Source of the DNA: Roseateles depolymerans
GTDB lineage: Bacteria; Pseudomonadota; Gammaproteobacteria; Burkholderiales; Burkholderiaceae_C
Reading direction: 5' to 3'
Assembly (NCBI RefSeq): GCF_003387155.1
Contig: NZ_QUMT01000001.1
Location: forward strand, 821,066-885,065
Length of the DNA: 64,000 nucleotides
Both the position numbers and the translations under genes were made by a program. Each line of letters starts with the position of its first letter. Positions within the stretch are counted from its first letter, which is position 1. Below the pieces are notes generated by a model, which did no database searches, was not told the origin of the DNA, and was given only the letters and a program-made list of their open reading frames with translations. Below, one piece after another: positions 58,503-64,000 of the stretch.

Positions 58503-58611
58503 GAAGAAGCAGGAACTCACCCGCGCCGGCACCGGCACAGGCCGGCGCACCAGCCGAGGGATGGGCGATTATGGCGTGCGTCACGAGGACGCATGCCGAC
58601 GAGGCGGCGGG

Positions 58612-58628
58612 CTGTAGTGGCACTACAG
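58612..58628. promoter_or_regulatory. HexR-like operator, site 1
   Basis: CTGTAGTG-G-CACTACAG is a perfect 17-bp palindrome, resembling the TGTARTxxxACTACA-type site reported for HexR in proteobacteria. It lies 110-126 bases upstream of the glk-hexR start, placing it near that promoter. Confidence 0.65.
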
Positions 58629-58936
58629 CCACGGAGGCGGGAAGCGCCGTACAGGCTTCGCGGACATCCTTTCACGAGGCGGTCTGGGATACGGGTCAAA
58701 ACAGCGTCTGGTCCGCAGTTTAATGAGATCGCTACCAGGGGCGCAGCCACGGGAGAACGCTCTTGTTGGAGTGCTGTAGTTTTGTTACCTTTTTGGCCTG
58801 CTCGACCCGCAGCAGGACGCTCGTAGCCTGCTGCTGAACCTCAAGACGAGGTCGCCAAGTTCAGCGCCTTTCATGCCGCCCCAAATCCTCGAAGCGGCCA
58901 TCCCCTCCCCATTACATGCACTTTCTTGGTGAAAGT

Positions 58937-58951
58937 TGTAGTCGAGCTACA
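58937..58951. promoter_or_regulatory. HexR-like operator, site 2
   Basis: TGTAGTCGAGCTACA: perfect outer arms TGTAG/CTACA with an off-symmetric centre. It is 257 bases upstream of the TonB receptor start, close to the AT-rich tract, so it could control the receptor. Confidence 0.5.
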
Positions 58952-59207
58952 TCGACAAATTGAGCAGGCTCATCCAAAAATCAGGCAAACAACGCTAAAT
59001 CAAGCACTTGCATGCGATTTGGCGCTGCTAAATAGGCAGATTTTTGAGTTGTACGTTGTTCAAGGGTTTGCGCGGACTTGGTTGTGGATCTAGTTTTAGT
59101 ACAAAATTTCCTCAAGGTTTGTTGGGTTCTGTGTCCTGCCGCGGGAAACCAAAGCTGTACGGTCATCAGGCAGGGCAGACGTTCAGACGAAAAGAGGAGA
59201 CAAAGAC

Positions 59208-61997
59208 ATGACCCCTTCGCACGCCAAGCGCGAGCAATTCCGCATCCGTCCCATTGCAGCTGGATGCATGCTGCTGGGCCTCCTGGCCGCCGGTGCCGCC
59301 CACGCGCAACAGGCCCCCGCGGCCGAAGGCGACAAATCGGCCGACCGCACCCTGGACACCGTGACCGTGACCGGCATCCGCCGCGGCATTGAAGCGGCCA
59401 TCTCCGTCAAGAAGAACTCGGACTCGATCGTCGAGGCGATTTCCGCGGAAGACATCGGCAAGCTGCCGGACGTGTCGATCGCCGAATCCATTGCCCGCCT
59501 GCCGGGTCTGTCTGCCCAGCGCGTGGCCGGCCGTGCCCAGGTCATCAGCGTGCGGGGCCTGTCTCCGGACTTCGCCACCACGCTGCTCAATGGCCGCGAA
59601 CTGGTGAGCACTGGTGACAACCGCAGCGTCGAATTCGACCAATATCCGTCGGAACTGCTCAGCGGCGTCACCATCTACAAGACGCCGGACGCGGGCCTGG
59701 TGGGCCAGGGCCTGTCGGGCACCATCGACATGCTGACCGTGCGTCCGCTGGACTTCGGCAGCCGCGTGGTCTCGCTCAATGCCCGTGGCAGCCGCAATTC
59801 GCTGGGCAAGGCCGCTGGCGAAAGCGCCACCGGCAATCGGTTCAGCGCCAGCTACATCGACCAGTTTGCCAACCGGACCATCGGTGTCTCCATTGGCTTT
59901 GCCCATCAGGAAACCCCGCAGCAGGAAAACCAGGTGGGTCTGTACGAACCCTGGGAAGCGACCAACCGCAGCGACCTGGCAGCCGGCACCTTCAACACGG
60001 GCGGCATCAAGGCTCTGCGCCGCACCGGTCGTTCGGAGCGCAATGGCGTGATGGCCACGGTGGAATTCCGTCCGTCCAAGAACTGGACCAGCGTGGTGGA
60101 TGGTTTCTGGACCAAGGCCAAGCAGGAAGACACCGCCAACCAGTATGAAATGAGCCTGACGTGGAACGGCAATGGCACCTGCGCCCCAGCCACGCCTTGC
60201 ACCACCTGGAGCAGCCCGACCTACAACAGCAACAACACGCTGACCAGCGGCACTCTGTCCTATGCCTATCCGTTGATCCGCGGCATCTACAACAAGCGCG
60301 ACGACAAGATCGTTGCTGGCGGCTGGAACAACAAGCTCAAGTTCGACAATGGCGCCTCGCTGATGGCGGACCTGAACTACTCCAAGGCCACCCGTGACGA
60401 ACTGAGCCTGGAGAACAACACCCAGTTGAGCCGCGCCGTCGCGGTGCCGTATGACACAGTGCAACTGGCCTACCGTTCGGGCAACTTCTCCCAGATCGTC
60501 CCCACCCTCGACTATTCGGACCCGACCAAGCTGTTCCTGACCAACACCATCTACGGCTCCGGCTATGGCAAAGTGCCCAGCGTCAAGGATGAGCTGACCG
60601 GCTTCAAGCTGGTGGGCAACCTGCCGACACCGTCCGCGCTGGAAGGCTGGTTCTCCGACTTCGACATCGGCATGAACTACGCCGACCGTTCGAAGAAGAA
60701 GCGCCAGCCGGAGGGCGGCACGACCCTGAAGGGCGCCGACACGGCCATCGCTGCTGATCTGCAATACAGCCCTGTCGATCTCGGCTTTGCGGGACTGGGC
60801 ACCACTCCCGCATGGAATGTGCCGGGCGCCATCGGCCGCTACATGGACTTCAATCCCACCGACAACCAGCCGTGGCTGGTCTACAAGGCCTGGGACGTGT
60901 CCGAGAAGACCACCACCGTCTTCTTCAAGGGCAACATCGACTCCACCACCTTCGGTCTGCCGGTGCGCGGCAACATCGGCCTGCAGATGGTCAATGTGAA
61001 GCAGGAATCCTCGTCGTTCTATTGGGATGGCACGAGCGGTGGCCGCAAGCCGACCTCCAGCGGCAAGACGGTCACGGACTTCCTGCCGGCGCTGAACCTG
61101 GCCTGGTCGCTGGGCAATGAGCAGACGCTGCGCCTGGGTCTGGCCAAGCAGATGGCACGTCCGAAGGTCGATCAGCTGCGCTCTTCGCTGGACTTCGGCG
61201 TGGACAACGCGACTGGCAAGCCGGGCGCCAGCGGCGGCAACTCCAAGCTGGATCCGTGGCGAGCCAATGCGCTGGACCTGTCCTATGAGAAGTACTTCGG
61301 CTCCAAAGCCTACGTCTCGGCTGCCGGCTACTACAAGGACCTGCGCAGCTACATCTACACGCAGTCCAACGGCCAATACGATTTCTCGCAGTTCCTCACG
61401 GGCTACACCCCGCCGAGCACCTGCGGCAACGGCACGCAGCAATGCCCGCCGGTGGTGCCGACCGGCACCTACACCGCCCCCTACAACGGCAAGGGTGGCA
61501 AGTTGCAAGGGGTGGAGCTGACTGCGTCGCTGCCGCTGAATCTGCTGAGCAGCTCGCTCAACGGCTTCGGCATCATCGCCAGCGCGAGCTTCAACCACAG
61601 CAACATCCAGGTGAAGGATCCGGAAAGCGCCAGCAGCGTCGGCAATGGATTCATCACGCTGCCGGGCTTGTCCAAACAGGTCTACAACCTGACGGCCTAT
61701 TACGAGCGTGACGGCTTCGAGTTCCGCATCAGCCAGCGTCGTCGTTCCGACTTCATCGGTGAAATCGGCAACTTCAACGGTGCGCGCACGCTGCGCTATG
61801 TGGTGGGGGAGAGTGTGGTCGATGCGCAGATCGGCTACACCTTCAACGAAGGTCCGCTCAAGGGTCTGGGCCTGCTGGCCCAGGTCAACAACCTGACCGA
61901 CGAGGCCTATCGCACCTACGCCGGCACGAAGGACCGCCCGCTGGAATACATCAAGTGGGGCCGCACCTACCTGCTGGGCGCCAACTACAAGTTCTGA
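59208..61997 (+). CDS. TonB-dependent receptor
   Basis: A 929-residue outer-membrane receptor. Signal peptide about 1-33 (MLLGLLAAGAAHAQQ), TonB box-like LDTVTVTGIRRG, a plug domain (about 55-175: IGKLPDVSIAESIARLPG, VISVRGLSPDFATTLLNGREL, GVTIYKTPDAGLVGQGLSGTIDM) and a large beta-barrel ending in WGRTYLLGANYKF with the C-terminal Phe needed for Bam insertion. The plug and TIDM motif belong to the Caulobacter/Xanthomonas class of receptors for oligosaccharides, not siderophores; the substrate is not certain. AAAGAGGAGAC precedes the ATG. Confidence 0.93.
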   Translation: MTPSHAKREQFRIRPIAAGCMLLGLLAAGAAHAQQAPAAEGDKSADRTLDTVTVTGIRRGIEAAISVKKNSDSIVEAISAEDIGKLPDVSIAESIARLPGLSAQRVAGRAQVISVRGLSPDFATTLLNGRELVSTGDNRSVEFDQYPSELLSGVTIYKTPDAGLVGQGLSGTIDMLTVRPLDFGSRVVSLNARGSRNSLGKAAGESATGNRFSASYIDQFANRTIGVSIGFAHQETPQQENQVGLYEPWEATNRSDLAAGTFNTGGIKALRRTGRSERNGVMATVEFRPSKNWTSVVDGFWTKAKQEDTANQYEMSLTWNGNGTCAPATPCTTWSSPTYNSNNTLTSGTLSYAYPLIRGIYNKRDDKIVAGGWNNKLKFDNGASLMADLNYSKATRDELSLENNTQLSRAVAVPYDTVQLAYRSGNFSQIVPTLDYSDPTKLFLTNTIYGSGYGKVPSVKDELTGFKLVGNLPTPSALEGWFSDFDIGMNYADRSKKKRQPEGGTTLKGADTAIAADLQYSPVDLGFAGLGTTPAWNVPGAIGRYMDFNPTDNQPWLVYKAWDVSEKTTTVFFKGNIDSTTFGLPVRGNIGLQMVNVKQESSSFYWDGTSGGRKPTSSGKTVTDFLPALNLAWSLGNEQTLRLGLAKQMARPKVDQLRSSLDFGVDNATGKPGASGGNSKLDPWRANALDLSYEKYFGSKAYVSAAGYYKDLRSYIYTQSNGQYDFSQFLTGYTPPSTCGNGTQQCPPVVPTGTYTAPYNGKGGKLQGVELTASLPLNLLSSSLNGFGIIASASFNHSNIQVKDPESASSVGNGFITLPGLSKQVYNLTAYYERDGFEFRISQRRRSDFIGEIGNFNGARTLRYVVGESVVDAQIGYTFNEGPLKGLGLLAQVNNLTDEAYRTYAGTKDRPLEYIKWGRTYLLGANYKF

Positions 61998-62044
61998 TCG
62001 GTGCCGGGGGTCCGCGCCTCCCGGCGCGGGCAAGCACCATCTCC

Positions 62045-62075
62045 AGCCTCAGGCCGAAAGGTCTGAGGCTTTTTT
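62045..62075 (+). terminator. intrinsic terminator of the TonB receptor gene
   Basis: AGCCTCAGGCC, loop GAAA, GGTCTGAGGCT (one G-T pair) followed by six Ts, 48 bases after the receptor stop. Confidence 0.93.
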
Positions 62076-62355
62076 GTTGCCGAAGCGCCATATCGATCTG
62101 CAGCACCCCGCCCAGGGTCGAAAGACATTCCAATACGACATCTTTGGCGACGCCCGCAAGCTCACTAACGAGCTGGACAAGGTCACCCTGCATCACTTCG
62201 ACGCCATGGGACGCTTGATGAAGGTGCAGCGGCTCGGCGTCTCCCGCGCTCCAAACTTCAGGGACGCAAATGCGGTCGGCAGTGTCCTGACGGAAGATCG
62301 GTGGGATGCGCTGGGTCACGTTCACAACCCTGTACGAGGGCATGAACCTCTTTAA
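62074..62355 (+). pseudogene. RHS/YD-repeat remnant
   Basis: A 93-residue frame contains FQYDIFGDARKLTNELD followed by HHFDAMGRLMKVQRLG: two YD-type repeat units as in RHS polymorphic toxins. There is no signal peptide, no RHS core, and no toxin domain; the frame starts abruptly after the terminator. It is best read as a fragment left after deletion of an RHS gene. The end (RWDALGHVHNPVRGHEP) is not YD-like. Confidence 0.6.
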
Positions 62356-62395
62356 ACTGCCAGCGATACTGCAGCCCCGGACAGCATGGGAAACT

Positions 62396-63118
62396 ATGAA
62401 TAGACGTCTATGGATGCGGGCGACGCTGTGCCTGCCACTCCTCAGCCTCATCGGAAGTTGCGTGGCGCAAAGCGACAAATCTTCCAGCGAGATCCCAACG
62501 GTTCGCGTTGGAATCGGCATGAGCATCGCGCAGTTGAAAGCAGGTTCGACCTACCCGTTTGCTACAGCGCCATCAGCGCTCCTCGCTGGTGACTTCCTGG
62601 CCCTCCAGATCACCACGCCATATAACTTGGTGTTCGTCGATGGCGATGCTGAGCTGAAGTTGGAGAATCTAGGCGGACAGAGAGAGTTGACCAACATCAC
62701 GGTCAAGAAAGGCCGGGTGACGGACATGACCGTGACGGTGCAGACCGGGAGGACCAACTTGCATCAGGCCATGGAACAGGCCAAGGCTTTGCACCGGTGG
62801 TTTGCGAAGCATGGGTATGAGCATGACTTGCGCCCCGACTTCGTCGTTCAGGGTCGAAACGGCAATCACGCTATGCCAGCGATCACCAACTTCGAGCAGG
62901 CAGAGGCTGCGTTCCTTGACCCCTCCCTCAAGCTTGCCGAAATGGGGTTGTTTGGCTTCAAGAAGGGAGACATTAATGTCGGTGTCTCCCTGGCCAATGG
63001 CCGCCGCATGCTTGCCAAGCAAAGCAAGGAGCATGACGACGAATCCAATGCCAAGGAAGAGAGGCGTTATGGGCTGGACCTGTTCATTGCAGAAACCGTG
63101 AAGCCGTACAAGCCATGA
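62396..63118 (+). CDS. lipoprotein of unknown function, possible orphan immunity protein
   Basis: A 240-residue protein starting MNRRLWMRATLCLPLLSLIGSCVAQ, a lipoprotein signal peptide with lipobox LIGSC (about residues 18-22). The mature part (RVGIGMSIAQLKAGSTYPF, ITTPYNLVFVDGDAELKLENLGG, DMTVTVQTGRTN) is mixed alpha/beta with no family recognised. It sits 40 bp after the RHS fragment and has lower GC than the flanks, suggesting an immunity gene of a lost RHS toxin (inference). ATG at 62396 chosen because of the signal peptide. Confidence 0.6.
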   Translation: MNRRLWMRATLCLPLLSLIGSCVAQSDKSSSEIPTVRVGIGMSIAQLKAGSTYPFATAPSALLAGDFLALQITTPYNLVFVDGDAELKLENLGGQRELTNITVKKGRVTDMTVTVQTGRTNLHQAMEQAKALHRWFAKHGYEHDLRPDFVVQGRNGNHAMPAITNFEQAEAAFLDPSLKLAEMGLFGFKKGDINVGVSLANGRRMLAKQSKEHDDESNAKEERRYGLDLFIAETVKPYKP

Positions 63119-63344
63119 GTCCGATGACCAAATCCCACGCCGTGGGGCGGCTGGATGTGCAGAGCCGTATCCGGTGACCGCCAGGAGAGGTGCGTCCGAA
63201 ACGACCGCTGCCCCCGCCAGCCACAGGTCACCCAGTACGCTGACCACCCCGCGCGATCATTAGGAAACACGCCGACACCACTCGTTGCCAGCGTCGCGGC
63301 GTTCCTCCCTAGACTCGCCGTCAATTTGAACAAGGAGGCCGAGG

Positions 63345-64000
63345 ATGGCGCGACACTCAAGAATGCATCCCCCACGGGTCCCGTCCCGCCTGGGGCAGGC
63401 CATGCTGCTGACCGTGGTCTGTGTGCTGGCCACGGCCTTGTCCGCACGCGAGGCGCATGCCGCCACGCTGCGCGCGGTCGCCAACAACAACTACGTGAGC
63501 GCCACGGCCACCGGCACCTCCTTCCTGACGGCCACCGCTCCTGTGGCCAGCACCTGGGAGCAGTTCCAGGTCGTCAACAATGCCAACGGCACCATTTCGC
63601 TGAAGGCCACCATCAGCGGCAACTATGTGGCGGCCGACACCGGACTGTCCGCGCCGGACACGAGCAAGCTGATTGCCAACCGCGGCAGCATTGCCGGCTG
63701 GGAGCAATTCACCGTGGTGCCGCAGTCCAATGGCACCGTGGCATTGCGGTCGATGGCCAATGGCCTTTACGTGTCTGCCGACCTGAACATCGGCGGCGCG
63801 CTGGTGGCCAATCGCAGCTCGGTGGCGGCGTGGGAGCAATTCGTCATCAGCGATTTGCCGGTGACGCCGACCACGCCGCCGGACTTCGGGCCCAATGTGC
63901 GGGTGGTCAACCCGAACACGCCCAATCTCCAGGGCCTGATCAACGACATCTACAACGCCCAGCAACCCAATCATTTCGGCAATCGCCGTGATGCGATTCT
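63345..64000 (+). CDS. secreted protein with fascin/ricin-like beta-trefoil, truncated by window end
   Basis: An ATG at 63345 (after GGAGGCCGAGG) opens a frame that has no stop before the window end. It has a signal peptide (about 1-38, MLLTVVCVLATALSAREAHA), then three repeats of a trefoil pattern (ATLRAVANNNYVSATATG, GTISLKATISGNYVAADTG, GTVALRSMANGLYVSADLN, each followed by W-E-Q-F), which matches fascin-like actin-crosslinking/carbohydrate-binding folds. DFGPNVRVVNPNTPNLQGLI then starts a larger domain. Probably a secreted polysaccharide-related protein. Confidence 0.75.
   Translation, partial: MARHSRMHPPRVPSRLGQAMLLTVVCVLATALSAREAHAATLRAVANNNYVSATATGTSFLTATAPVASTWEQFQVVNNANGTISLKATISGNYVAADTGLSAPDTSKLIANRGSIAGWEQFTVVPQSNGTVALRSMANGLYVSADLNIGGALVANRSSVAAWEQFVISDLPVTPTTPPDFGPNVRVVNPNTPNLQGLINDIYNAQQPNHFGNRRDAI

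Larger units (their letters stand above)
58503..59207. other. 705-bp regulatory gap between glk-hexR and the TonB receptor
   Basis: No gene is seen. The gap contains a perfect TGTAGTG/CACTACA palindrome at 58612-58628, an imperfect TGTAGTTTT match at 58775-58780, a second palindrome at 58937-58951 and an AT-richer stretch at 58920-59130. It should hold the divergent promoters of both genes. Confidence 0.7.

Noticed and set aside
57012-58826. A 604-codon plus-strand frame over the glk-hexR gene
   Set aside because: Antisense shadow; motifs of glucokinase and HexR are on the minus strand.
59166-62033. A 955-codon open frame on the minus strand
   Set aside because: It is antisense to the TonB receptor, with no recognisable motif and shadow-type Arg/Val/Gly composition.

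Overview
The window is a stretch of GC-rich bacterial chromosome. Gene content and order point to a betaproteobacterium of the order Burkholderiales, probably a Roseateles/Mitsuaria/Leptothrix-like lineage. The pointers are yicC-gmk-rpoZ-spoT divergent from a Ser/Thr kinase-PP2C-rph-rdgB-hemW run, hemC-hemD-hemX-hemY next to ppc, a fused glucokinase-HexR, and the kynB-kynU-kynA operon. The taxon is an inference. No phage, insertion sequence, CRISPR array or rRNA operon was seen.

Layout. 1-2.2 kb is a less GC-rich accessory patch holding a truncated Imm35-like immunity gene, a TonB/TolA-C-like secreted protein, an integron attC-like site, a broken reading frame and an unknown secreted protein. 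2.4-17 kb is core: lldD-type dehydrogenase, YbaN-like membrane protein, dinB, bacteriohemerythrin, argH, an AlgZ/AlgR-like two-component pair, ppc, and the haem operon hemC-D-X-Y. 17.1-17.5 kb holds two identical tRNA-Arg(ACG) genes with promoter and terminator, followed by an unusual Gly/His-rich protein. 18.4-27.6 kb contains greB, the stringent-response block (spoT, rpoZ, gmk, yicC) and the divergent kinase/phosphatase/rph/rdgB/hemW run. 27.7-35 kb carries a LysR regulator, a LOG-like protein, cheR-cheD-cheB, and an overlapping GGDEF-FlhG-like-truncated globin operon. 35-40.6 kb has a TonB-like protein, Smr, radC, fkpB-like, ispH, serS and tRNA-Ser(CGA).

40.7-43.2 kb contains the most interesting group. 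A KptA/Tpt1 RNA 2'-phosphotransferase is divergent from an NrtR-type regulator with a degenerate Nudix box, followed by a macrodomain protein. A near-perfect 23-bp palindrome lies between the divergent genes. KptA uses NAD+ and releases an ADP-ribose cyclic phosphate, macrodomains process ADP-ribose derivatives, and NrtR senses NAD metabolites, so the group reads as a self-regulated NAD/ADP-ribose RNA-repair module (inference).

43.3-50.2 kb holds an acetyltransferase, an AI-2E-family membrane protein with a long soluble tail, a YitT protein, an Ala-rich protein behind a clear sigma-28 (FliA) promoter, and a second LytS/LytTR pair. 50.2-58.5 kb holds an M24 aminopeptidase, the kynurenine operon, glutaryl-CoA dehydrogenase and the glucokinase-HexR fusion. 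A long AT-richer intergenic region with HexR-like palindromes separates this fusion from a TonB-dependent receptor, suggesting sugar-responsive control of outer-membrane uptake. The right end (62-64 kb) has an RHS/YD-repeat remnant, an orphan lipoprotein and the start of a secreted beta-trefoil protein cut by the window edge.
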